From assembly GCA_024636975.1 (NCBI GenBank), contig JAGXGA010000017.1, forward strand, positions 203,154 to 267,153: a DNA stretch of 64,000 bases, written 5' to 3'. This DNA comes from Mariniphaga sp. Lineage in GTDB: Bacteria > Bacteroidota > Bacteroidia > Bacteroidales > Prolixibacteraceae. The notes below the pieces were generated by a model. That model saw only the letters and a program-made list of their open reading frames with translations. It ran no database searches and had not been told where the DNA came from. Shown one piece after another: positions 44,764 through 53,185 of this stretch; position 1 is the first letter of the stretch, and the number at the start of each line of letters is the position of its first letter. A program made the translations under genes and the position numbers.

Positions 44764-47700
44764 TTAATTCTTTTTTTCTGAGGATAAAGCTGTAGAGGTT
44801 TTTTCTTCCTCCTGTTCAATTACCTTTTTCTTCCGGGCAAAAATGGCTTTCATCTTTTCAAATAAATGATTGAGGCTGTTGAATTCTTCTGTAAATGAAA
44901 AACCAACTCCCTGGGTATATGGGGCTGTTTCATAAATCAGGTTGTTGTTCGACCGGTTGTAGGCTTTTAACTGAAGCTTTCCACTTGGTATAAGTTTAAC
45001 ATTAACATCAAAATCTCCAACCAGCTGGCTGTTGGTGGTTGTATTTGGATTATTGTTGTTGCCAATGTTTCCGTTAAGGGTAACCCGGTCATTGAAAATC
45101 TGGGTACTCATTGCCAGTTCAATCTCATCATTGGTAAGCTGGTTGCCCGGACGGTAGTTCAGGCCAATATCCACATTGTTGCTTATCTGCGAGAGCCAGT
45201 TGCTTAACTGGTTTGAAAATAATTCACTTGCTGTGGTGCCAATAAGGTTAGGATTCTGAGCCTCATAGGTACCTCTGATATATTCCGGAGTATAGAATTT
45301 GCCCAATACTACAAGAGAAAGTATTTGTTTGTTAAGCTCTTCCTGGGTACTGAAATATTGTTTAAGTTCTTCTACCAGCCGGTCTTCGACAGTCGGAAAG
45401 TTAATCGCAAAATTAATGTTCGGATTTGAAAGCTCGTCGGTTAGCAATATCTTACTTTCAACCTGTATGCGCTGATTCTGGTATACATTGTTGTAGCTAT
45501 CAACAAAAAGATCGTAGAGCGAAGCTTTTACCCGGTAAACAGCGCTAATATTTATAAGTGCATTGTAGGGGCTGCCCGACCATTGAATTGTACCACCTCT
45601 TTCAATCGTAAAACGTTTATTAATTACATTTTGCAGGGTAAACAGGTAATCGCCCCTTTCAACGGTATAGTCACCCGAAAGCGTTATGTTTCCTTCCTTA
45701 TCCATGCCAAACCGCAGCAGTCCTGAGCCCTGGGCTTTAATAACATCACCTATTTGCGAGTTATAAATAAGCTGGGCACGTGCTTCAGGTGTTGCCCTGA
45801 TGGTAAGATTCAGGCTAAAATCGCCGTCATCTCTCCTGGAAAGCAGAAAATCCTGCCTGTCGGTGTTCTCAGTTGAGATAAACTGAATGAAGTCATACCG
45901 TTCCAGCACACTTTCATCTTCAAGCGAGATTTTGACATCCGTACCCAAAAGGGTAGTAGCCGAGCCGGAAAGGTTCACATTTCTTCCGCGACCGGTAATT
46001 TCGAACCGTCCGTTTGCCATAACCTGACCAAAAAACTGGGAATTATCGCTTGCTGAAGTGTTAAGCGCCTGCAATCTTTGGGAGTTGACGGAAAGGTTGT
46101 ATTGCATGTCGAGAAAATTTTTATGAACAAGCGTGCCGTTAAATACCCCCCTGTTGCCCATTGGATCACGAAATGGAATCTGATCGAATAATATAGTGTC
46201 GCCTTTAAAGTAGATGGAGTCGGTAAAAGTGTAGCTTACCTTGGTGTAATCCACCGTCAGCCCGGCATTTTTTCCTGCAAGAACACCGTCCAGTAATATT
46301 TTATCGGTTGTGCCATGAATCTTTATCTTTCCAGTACCATGTCCTTTGAAGTCTGATATATTACTTCGGATAAATGTTTCAAGCGCTACAAGTGAAAGCT
46401 CATCAAAGTAGGCAAAATAAAGAAGCTCTTTTGTTTTTGGAATGTAATTCCCTTCCACAAGTAATTTTTGTCCCTGTTGGGTTGAAATTTCCAGTGCCGA
46501 TTGAAGCAACGACCGGTCATTGTCCCACTGATTCAACAATGCCAAATTCCCGATTTCCTGGTCACGGAATAAAAATTTTCTGATTTTTAAATCAGAAAAT
46601 ATCAGACGTTGACCGTAATAATCCTGTATTGCTGCCATGCCATTGAGATTCCCTTCCATAGGAAGATCTTTTTCAGCATATTTTCCTAACCTGGCAAGGT
46701 CCAGGTTTTCAATCATTATCGACATCATACTGGTGTCGTTTTCAGCAACTTCTCCATCAACCGAAATGACCTGGTTCCCGCTTTGTATAGAAAAGTTCCC
46801 GATTCTGATGGTACTGCTGTCAATGGTGGCAGTAAACGGATCAATCTGCCACAACGAATCGGCAATAAATATTTGGGATGGAAATCCTGTGATTTCAAAA
46901 TGAGAATAGGGTGAATCTTTCGTATCACTTAAAATGACTTTGGTAAGAATTTCCCCGCTGTATTTTTTCTTTCCTTCCTGACCCCATGCGATTTGGTTGG
47001 TAATAGTGTTATTTGAAATTTCAGAATCGACAGTAAGGTTTTCCAGCTTCATTCCGTTTTTAAACAACACTTCTCCAAACCTGAACCTGGATGCGAACAC
47101 AGAATCTTTTGGATTGTTGCCAATAAAAATGTTCCTTATCATCAGGTTTTTAGTCTGAAAGCCGGGAATACTGCCTTTTAGCTCAAATACCGAATGTTCT
47201 GAATCCATTTGGCCATAAAGAAGAAAAGGCGTTTCAATTTTAATGTCAGGAATAAATACTGCAGTCAGTGCATCCAGGTTCTTAACATCTACCTGGTATC
47301 CAAATTTATTTAATTTTTCCTGGTTGTCGGGGTCATAATTAACTACCGGTAAGTAGCGGTACATGCTTTTTTCGAAAGCGTCAATCAGGTTCTGTAAATG
47401 GTAATCGCCATTGATGTCGATATCGAAATATTCAGAAGAAAACGACAGGTAATTATTAATTCCATTGGAGATCGACTGAAGTTTAATGCCTCCTAAATCA
47501 AACTCGCCATTGCGGTTTGCGTACTTTCCGCTTTCCACATCAATTGAACCGGTCAGGTTGTCGATCTGGTTTCCTGAGAAATTGGCATTAACCAAAAAGG
47601 CCAGTTCCGAATTTGGATAATTTGTACTTAAATTGAGATTTCCGGGTAAAGCCTTTTTTAAATCCAGACGAAAATCGAATACCGGTACGTCGGGATTTAA

Positions 47701-49269
47701 ATTAACTTTTCCAAGAAAGTCGAACTGGAGATTGGAATCATTCATTGCAACAAAACCATCGAACATCCGGTTGTTCAACATACCATCGAGCCGGATATTT
47801 TCATAATTGTAGTTGTTTATTTCAACCTGCGAAATGCCTCCTTCAAACCTGCCTGCCACCGATTGGGATTCAGGAATAAAATAGCCATCAACGCTCCCGT
47901 TGGCAGTGATGGTTCCCACATGTTCGGTTTTTATTAAATCGCCCAGCTTAAAATTGCGTGTGGCAACTTTACCGCGATAAGTTACTCTTTTGCCGGCATC
48001 AGGGACTACAGAAAGGTCGGTTGTGATTCTTCCCAGCCGGCTGTTAAGTGTACCGAATGCAACAAAATCGGTTAGAAATCCCGTAAAATTTCCCTTGTAG
48101 GTAACTTGACCTGCCTGGTATAATACATCGGGAAATTGCAGGTACCGTACAGATCCGTTCCCCGGAAGTTTTATCCTGCTCAACTCTTTAAACGTTGTTT
48201 TCGATTCTTTAAGATCGAGGAAAAGGTACATGGTTTCAGTGCTGGTAATGTCGTTCACATAAAAATCCAGAACAGCTTCCGTTTTCTCTCCGGTAGAAAG
48301 CTTTAGCTCCTTGCCTTTCAGGTTATTCAGGTTGCCGTGTATCTGTCCTGAAAGGTCTACTACCTGCTCCATCCCGGCTAATTGAGGGACCAGGAGGGAA
48401 ATATCGTAAAAGCTGATTTTTGATGGTGAAAACTGAAAATCAAACTGTACCGATTCAAGAAAATCTTCCTTTTCTTCGGGCAACTCAATATAAAAGCGGC
48501 TGTCGCTGATTTCCGAATAGTTGGTTTTCACGTTAAATCCGTTCAGTTTGATCACCTTTCCCGAAACAATGAAGTTGGAACTAAGGTTGCTTATCATGAA
48601 ATCCTTGCCATCATTTAACGAAAGCCTGTTGATATTGAAATGCAGTGAATCCCCGGCATATGCAAGATCTGAAATATTGAAACGGAAATCTTCAACCCTG
48701 ATAGACTTCGGATCCTCTTCTTCCAATTGATTGTTATATATAAAAGTTGCATCTAAGAAATCGAACTGGTTGCAGCTATACTGCCATTCATTCCTGCTTT
48801 TTTGAGGTTTCTTCAACAAATCGGTTAAGAAATCAAAATTATAGGCACCGGCTGTATCCCGGGTTATTTGTAAATAACTGCCGTCAAGTTTCAGACTGCT
48901 TAAAGCTATTCTGCGTTTTCTTATTTTAAACGAATCAATATTAGCTGAAACCTTGTTGACAAAAAGTAATGTGTCTTTCCAGGTGTCCTCAACCAAAACA
49001 TCTTCAAGTATTATCCTGTTGAAAAAAGCAATGTCAACCCTTCCGATTGTAATAATAGAACCCGCTTTTTCGGATAAATGATTGGCAAGCCGCTGCGTAA
49101 TATAGGTTTGTACCTTGCTGTTTTGCAGGGCCAACCAAACACCTCCTAAAAGGGACAGGATGATGAATAAAACCAGCAGTGCTATTTTCCAGCCTTTTTT
49201 GATAATTTTGCGCTTTAAGTAATGTAATACGAACTTAGTCTTTTCCGGAGATTTAATTCGATTTCGCAC
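44764..49269 (-). CDS. tamB: TamB-family translocation/assembly module protein
   Basis: A 1501-residue inner-membrane-anchored periplasmic protein. One N-terminal helix at about 28-48, then very long beta-helical repeats with FDLGGIKLQSI- and LDGSYLQI-type strands, and the C-terminal TamB (DUF490) domain at about 1150-1460 (ITLSGDYTVERGDYLFTLQNVINKRF in part, GTIQWSGSPYNALINISAVYRV, LVVLGKFYTPE, VTLNGNIGNNN). TamB-type proteins bridge inner and outer membrane for lipid transport or outer-membrane protein insertion. No TamA partner adjacent. Divergent from tsaD with only 80 bases between chosen starts. Confidence 0.92.
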   Translation of the reverse strand: MRNRIKSPEKTKFVLHYLKRKIIKKGWKIALLVLFIILSLLGGVWLALQNSKVQTYITQRLANHLSEKAGSIITIGRVDIAFFNRIILEDVLVEDTWKDTLLFVNKVSANIDSFKIRKRRIALSSLKLDGSYLQITRDTAGAYNFDFLTDLLKKPQKSRNEWQYSCNQFDFLDATFIYNNQLEEEDPKSIRVEDFRFNISDLAYAGDSLHFNINRLSLNDGKDFMISNLSSNFIVSGKVIKLNGFNVKTNYSEISDSRFYIELPEEKEDFLESVQFDFQFSPSKISFYDISLLVPQLAGMEQVVDLSGQIHGNLNNLKGKELKLSTGEKTEAVLDFYVNDITSTETMYLFLDLKESKTTFKELSRIKLPGNGSVRYLQFPDVLYQAGQVTYKGNFTGFLTDFVAFGTLNSRLGRITTDLSVVPDAGKRVTYRGKVATRNFKLGDLIKTEHVGTITANGSVDGYFIPESQSVAGRFEGGISQVEINNYNYENIRLDGMLNNRMFDGFVAMNDSNLQFDFLGKVNLNPDVPVFDFRLDLKKALPGNLNLSTNYPNSELAFLVNANFSGNQIDNLTGSIDVESGKYANRNGEFDLGGIKLQSISNGINNYLSFSSEYFDIDINGDYHLQNLIDAFEKSMYRYLPVVNYDPDNQEKLNKFGYQVDVKNLDALTAVFIPDIKIETPFLLYGQMDSEHSVFELKGSIPGFQTKNLMIRNIFIGNNPKDSVFASRFRFGEVLFKNGMKLENLTVDSEISNNTITNQIAWGQEGKKKYSGEILTKVILSDTKDSPYSHFEITGFPSQIFIADSLWQIDPFTATIDSSTIRIGNFSIQSGNQVISVDGEVAENDTSMMSIMIENLDLARLGKYAEKDLPMEGNLNGMAAIQDYYGQRLIFSDLKIRKFLFRDQEIGNLALLNQWDNDRSLLQSALEISTQQGQKLLVEGNYIPKTKELLYFAYFDELSLVALETFIRSNISDFKGHGTGKIKIHGTTDKILLDGVLAGKNAGLTVDYTKVSYTFTDSIYFKGDTILFDQIPFRDPMGNRGVFNGTLVHKNFLDMQYNLSVNSQRLQALNTSASDNSQFFGQVMANGRFEITGRGRNVNLSGSATTLLGTDVKISLEDESVLERYDFIQFISTENTDRQDFLLSRRDDGDFSLNLTIRATPEARAQLIYNSQIGDVIKAQGSGLLRFGMDKEGNITLSGDYTVERGDYLFTLQNVINKRFTIERGGTIQWSGSPYNALINISAVYRVKASLYDLFVDSYNNVYQNQRIQVESKILLTDELSNPNINFAINFPTVEDRLVEELKQYFSTQEELNKQILSLVVLGKFYTPEYIRGTYEAQNPNLIGTTASELFSNQLSNWLSQISNNVDIGLNYRPGNQLTNDEIELAMSTQIFNDRVTLNGNIGNNNNPNTTTNSQLVGDFDVNVKLIPSGKLQLKAYNRSNNNLIYETAPYTQGVGFSFTEEFNSLNHLFEKMKAIFARKKKVIEQEEEKTSTALSSEKKN

Positions 49270-49349
49270 AGGTAGTTATTAACCGGTGGCGTTTGATAAA
49301 CCTTAAAAAAATCCGGATGCAGGTTATTAACAATAATAGTACCGAAACA

Positions 49350-50402
49350 ATGGAAAACCATAGTATATCTAATAAAAAAAAGCAAAATATAATAATTCTT
49401 GGCATTGAATCGTCATGTGACGATACTTCTGCTGCCATCATTAAAGATGGCGTCATATTATCAAACGTAATTGCGAGCCAAAAAGTACATGAAGAATTCG
49501 GAGGTGTAGTACCTGAGCTTGCCTCCCGGGCACACCAGCAAAACATTATCCCTGTGGTCGATCGTGCCATTGTCAGGGCAGGAATTAGCAAATCGGAAAT
49601 AACAGCTGTTGCCTTCACCCGCGGACCCGGTTTATTGGGGTCACTGTTGGTGGGAACTTCATTCGCTAAGGCATTTGCGCTTGGATCCGGTATTTCACTC
49701 ATCGAGGTGAATCATTTGCAGGCACATGTACTGGCTTTGTTTATAAAAGAAAAGGAGATGGTTCAGAACGCTCCGGAATTCCCTTTCCTGTGCCTGCTGG
49801 TATCAGGCGGGAATTCGCAGATCATCCATGTACATGATTACCTGCATATGGAAGTCATTGGGCAAACCATAGACGATGCTGCCGGCGAGGCATTCGATAA
49901 GTGTGCCAAGGTAATGGGACTTCCTTATCCCGGCGGACCTCACGTCGACCGGCTGGCACAGCAGGGCGACCCTGAAAAATTTGTATTTGCCAAACCACGT
50001 ATTCCTGATTTAAACTACAGCTTTAGCGGGTTAAAAACGAGTTTTCTCTATTTTCTGCGCGATAAACTGAAAGAAAATGAAAATTTTATAGAAGAAAATA
50101 CTGCCGACCTCTGCGCATCGTTGCAGCATACAATTATCGATATTTTACTTAATAAACTGAGGAAGGCCTCAAAACAAACCGGCATAAAAGAAATTGCAGT
50201 GGCCGGGGGTGTTTCGGCAAATTCAGGACTAAGAAATGCGCTGGCGGTAAATGCTAAAAAGCACCAATGGAATCTGTTTATCCCAAACATTGAATACACC
50301 ATGGATAATGCGGCCATGATCGCAATTACCGGCTATTATAAGTACCTTAATAACGAATTTGCTGAACAAAGCATTGTCCCGTTTGCCCGGACTCAATTGT
50401 GA
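49350..50402 (+). CDS. tsaD: tRNA N6-adenosine threonylcarbamoyltransferase
   Basis: Installs t6A37 on ANN-decoding tRNAs with TsaB and TsaE (not in this window). The ASKHA fold shows ILGIESSCDDTSAAI near the start, metal-binding HLQAH in VNHLQAHVLA, LLVSGGNSQIIHV, GQTIDDAAGEAFDK and YTMDNAAMIA. I place the start at 49350 (350 residues, MENHSISNKKK); an in-frame ATG at 49293 would leave 23 bases to the divergent tamB start, too few for two promoters. Confidence 0.93.
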   Translation: MENHSISNKKKQNIIILGIESSCDDTSAAIIKDGVILSNVIASQKVHEEFGGVVPELASRAHQQNIIPVVDRAIVRAGISKSEITAVAFTRGPGLLGSLLVGTSFAKAFALGSGISLIEVNHLQAHVLALFIKEKEMVQNAPEFPFLCLLVSGGNSQIIHVHDYLHMEVIGQTIDDAAGEAFDKCAKVMGLPYPGGPHVDRLAQQGDPEKFVFAKPRIPDLNYSFSGLKTSFLYFLRDKLKENENFIEENTADLCASLQHTIIDILLNKLRKASKQTGIKEIAVAGGVSANSGLRNALAVNAKKHQWNLFIPNIEYTMDNAAMIAITGYYKYLNNEFAEQSIVPFARTQL

Positions 50403-50553
50403 CTGTTTTGCCTGAAGATTGTGAGCGAAGAGATATGGAATCGAAACCTCTTTTGTGAACTTCGCGACATTTTTATCATGTATGAAAATTACAGTTCAGG
50501 AGTGTACCTGATTTTTACCCGCTGTAAATTGTGCTGCAGTTGCTGTCTGTATT

Positions 50554-51063
50554 TTATTTCACAGAATCTATAGATCCATAGTATGAAATGGATTGCCTTT
50601 GATTGCTGGACACATTCAATGTAGAGGAACCCGTTTCAGTAACGTAAAAAGTATACTTAAGAAAATCGGAACCGTTTTTTACATCCACCTTGACTTCGTA
50701 CCCCTTTTTTTTCTTTTTAAATTGGTAATCTTCAATTTCCTGTGTAAAATCAAATCCTGATTGAGGCTGATTGGGAGTTAAATTATATGATTTCCCCATA
50801 AATGGCAGATACGAAATCATCATGCTGTCTATTAACTGTACATCGCAATCGTAATTCAATTTAATACCTGCTTCACCTCTGGGGAACATATCGGTGGCAT
50901 TAAAAACAAACGTTCTGTTTTCAATCATAGCCTCCATTATTCTTTGTTGATCTTCCGTATTCTGCGATTTGGCAGTATTTCGTTTTTTGTCGGAGAGACC
51001 TGGTGCCGCACAGGCAATAAAAACAAAAGCAAAGCTGAATGTTAGAAATAATATTTTTTTCAT
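50554..51063 (-). CDS. DUF4251 lipoprotein
   Basis: A 169-residue protein with signal peptide and lipobox FIAC (Cys18). The body shows the DUF4251 pattern: IENRTFVFNATDMFPRGE, LIDSMMISYLPFMGKSYN, SGFDFTQEIEDYQFKKKKKGYEVKVDV and TFYVTETGSSTLNVSSNQRQSISYYGSI. The family is common in Bacteroidota, function unknown. Stands alone between tsaD and the beta-helix gene. Confidence 0.88.
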   Translation of the reverse strand: MKKILFLTFSFAFVFIACAAPGLSDKKRNTAKSQNTEDQQRIMEAMIENRTFVFNATDMFPRGEAGIKLNYDCDVQLIDSMMISYLPFMGKSYNLTPNQPQSGFDFTQEIEDYQFKKKKKGYEVKVDVKNGSDFLKYTFYVTETGSSTLNVSSNQRQSISYYGSIDSVK

Positions 51064-51267
51064 CGCATACGAATTTAAATTTTTTTTACCTTAATACTTT
51101 TGTATATCAATTAAATATATAAAATATTTTTTAAAAATTCAACTGAATCAATGATTATGTTATTTAAAGAGTTATTAACATATCTGAAACATTCATTGAA
51201 ATCAGATTAGGGGAATGCAACATTTTCTTATAATTTTAAAACCTGTAAAACTAAAAAAATCCGTTCC

Positions 51268-53121
51268 ATGAACCGAATTGTTCTATTAAAAAGTCTTTTT
51301 CCTGTATTGATACTTTTATTGTCCTTAAGAATCGTGTATTCAGCCGATTTTTATGTCTCTCCTTCGGGGAATGATAAGAATCAGGGAAGCAGGGAAAAAC
51401 CATTTGCAACCCTGAGACATACAATTTTGGCTGTGGAAAATTATTTTAATGAAAATGGTACTGAAAGTTGCACAGTATGGCTGGCCGGCGGTGAATATTC
51501 CCTGACTGAACCATTGATTTTAAAAGCTGAAAATTTGGGCAACGGAAAGCACAACCTGTTATTTAAGGCAGTTTCGGGTGCTAATCCTGTCATTTCAGGC
51601 GGCATCGGGCTAACATACTGGGAAAAACTTCCGGAAGGATTGTGGAGAACAGAACTGCCTGAAATGGCGGGAATGGCGATAAATCCCCGTGAGCTTTTTA
51701 TTAATGACGAACGTGCCATTCGTGCACGCTTTCCTAATGAGGGATTTTTACGGATAAAAGAGGCAGGTACCGATCGAAGAACCCATTTTTATTTTGAGAA
51801 GGGCGATTTCATTGTTCCTGAAGATTGCTCAACCCTTGAGTTGGTTTTGCTGCACGACTGGTCCATATCACGCATTCAGGTGAAAGAAATTGATGTATCG
51901 GAATCAAGGCTTACCGCCGTTGATTCAATTGGCGCCAAAAATCCTTCCTTTTTTAATCTTGATCATTGGGAGCCGCAGCCACGGTATTATCTTGAGAACG
52001 CTATGGAATTCGTGGATGCAGATTATGAATGGTTTTACCATCAGGATGACTACAGGCTGTACCTGAAGCTTCCTGAATCGGTAAGACCTGAAAATCTTAA
52101 AATTACAGTTCCCCTTTCGAAAGGTTTAATTGTTCTTGAGGGTAATGAAGGCCAGATGATAAAAAACATACACTTTGATGGCATTGCTTTTAAACATTCT
52201 TCATGGGAATTGCCTGAAAAAGGATATTGCGGAGTACAAGCCTGTCATTTTGATCCAAGGCCCGGAAAGGAAGGCTGGTCAGTTGTACCGGCTGCTGTAA
52301 CTGCAACCTGGGCCGAAAACTGCACATTTAACAACTGCTCATTTATGAACTTGGGTGGTTCTGCAATAGTAATCGGTACCGGAAGCAGAAATTGCAGGGT
52401 TTCCAATTCTCTGATTGCTGATGTTTCCGGTAACGGCATAATGATAGGAGAAGGTCGCGACAGGGAATTGAATGGAGATAAGTGGTGGAAAACAGCCCCC
52501 GCGCAGGCAGCACAGGGAAACACCATTGAAAACTGCACAATTACCGCGTGTGGAACGCAATTTTACGGAGCGGTTGGGATTTGGTGTGGTTTAACCGCTG
52601 AAACTACCCTCAGGAACAACCATCTGTATGATTTGCCCTATTCCGGGATTTCCGTTGGCTGGATGTGGAGCCCTGAACCGACTCCCTGCCGGAACAATGT
52701 CATTGAAGGCAATCATATTCATCATATCATGCAGGTGCTGAGTGACGGCGGCGGAATTTATATGCTGGGACTGCAGCCTGGAAGCAAATTAACGGGCAAC
52801 CGAATTCACGATGTAAGCCTTAATGTGGGAAGGGCCGAAAGCAACGGCATGTTTCTCGATGAGGGAACTACCGATGTAGTAGTTGCTCATAACCTGATTT
52901 ATTCCATTGCAAAGTCACCTCTTCGCTTTCATAAAGCAACTTCTAACCTGGTTGAAAAGAACCATTTGTTTTGCAGTGGAGGGAATCCTCCCATACGCTA
53001 TAACAATACAAAAGAAGAGGATATACGGAAGGTCGGTAATATCATTTTTTCTGAAACCGATGAGGGTTATAGTAAAGAATTGACAAAATCGGTCAGACAA
53101 TGGGAAAAGGAATTCCGTTAA
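51268..53121 (+). CDS. Secreted right-handed beta-helix protein, carbohydrate-active (possibly GH141-like)
   Basis: A 617-residue protein with signal peptide 1-26. N-terminal DFYVSPSGNDKNQGSREKPFATL is the DUF1565-like start of many beta-helix glycosidases and lyases; the NTIENCT, NGIMIGEG, NRIHDVS and NVIEGNHIHHIM repeats are helix rungs. RARFPNEG and YRLYLKLPE resemble GH141 and GH120-type proteins, but I cannot confirm the family. The GH2 lipoprotein gene follows after 64 bases on the same strand, so both probably attack the same glycan. No SusC/SusD pair adjoins. Confidence 0.78.
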   Translation: MNRIVLLKSLFPVLILLLSLRIVYSADFYVSPSGNDKNQGSREKPFATLRHTILAVENYFNENGTESCTVWLAGGEYSLTEPLILKAENLGNGKHNLLFKAVSGANPVISGGIGLTYWEKLPEGLWRTELPEMAGMAINPRELFINDERAIRARFPNEGFLRIKEAGTDRRTHFYFEKGDFIVPEDCSTLELVLLHDWSISRIQVKEIDVSESRLTAVDSIGAKNPSFFNLDHWEPQPRYYLENAMEFVDADYEWFYHQDDYRLYLKLPESVRPENLKITVPLSKGLIVLEGNEGQMIKNIHFDGIAFKHSSWELPEKGYCGVQACHFDPRPGKEGWSVVPAAVTATWAENCTFNNCSFMNLGGSAIVIGTGSRNCRVSNSLIADVSGNGIMIGEGRDRELNGDKWWKTAPAQAAQGNTIENCTITACGTQFYGAVGIWCGLTAETTLRNNHLYDLPYSGISVGWMWSPEPTPCRNNVIEGNHIHHIMQVLSDGGGIYMLGLQPGSKLTGNRIHDVSLNVGRAESNGMFLDEGTTDVVVAHNLIYSIAKSPLRFHKATSNLVEKNHLFCSGGNPPIRYNNTKEEDIRKVGNIIFSETDEGYSKELTKSVRQWEKEFR

Positions 53122-53185
53122 TGGGCTGTGCTTATTCGGGAAGGTTATTTTTGCCTCTGTCTAAAAACTTTAAAATGCTTTTAAA

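Noticed and set aside
49293..49349. Upstream ATG of tsaD adding 19 residues
   Set aside because: It would leave 23 bases between divergent start codons and gives an N-terminus (MINLKKIRMQVINNNSTET) not seen in TsaD.
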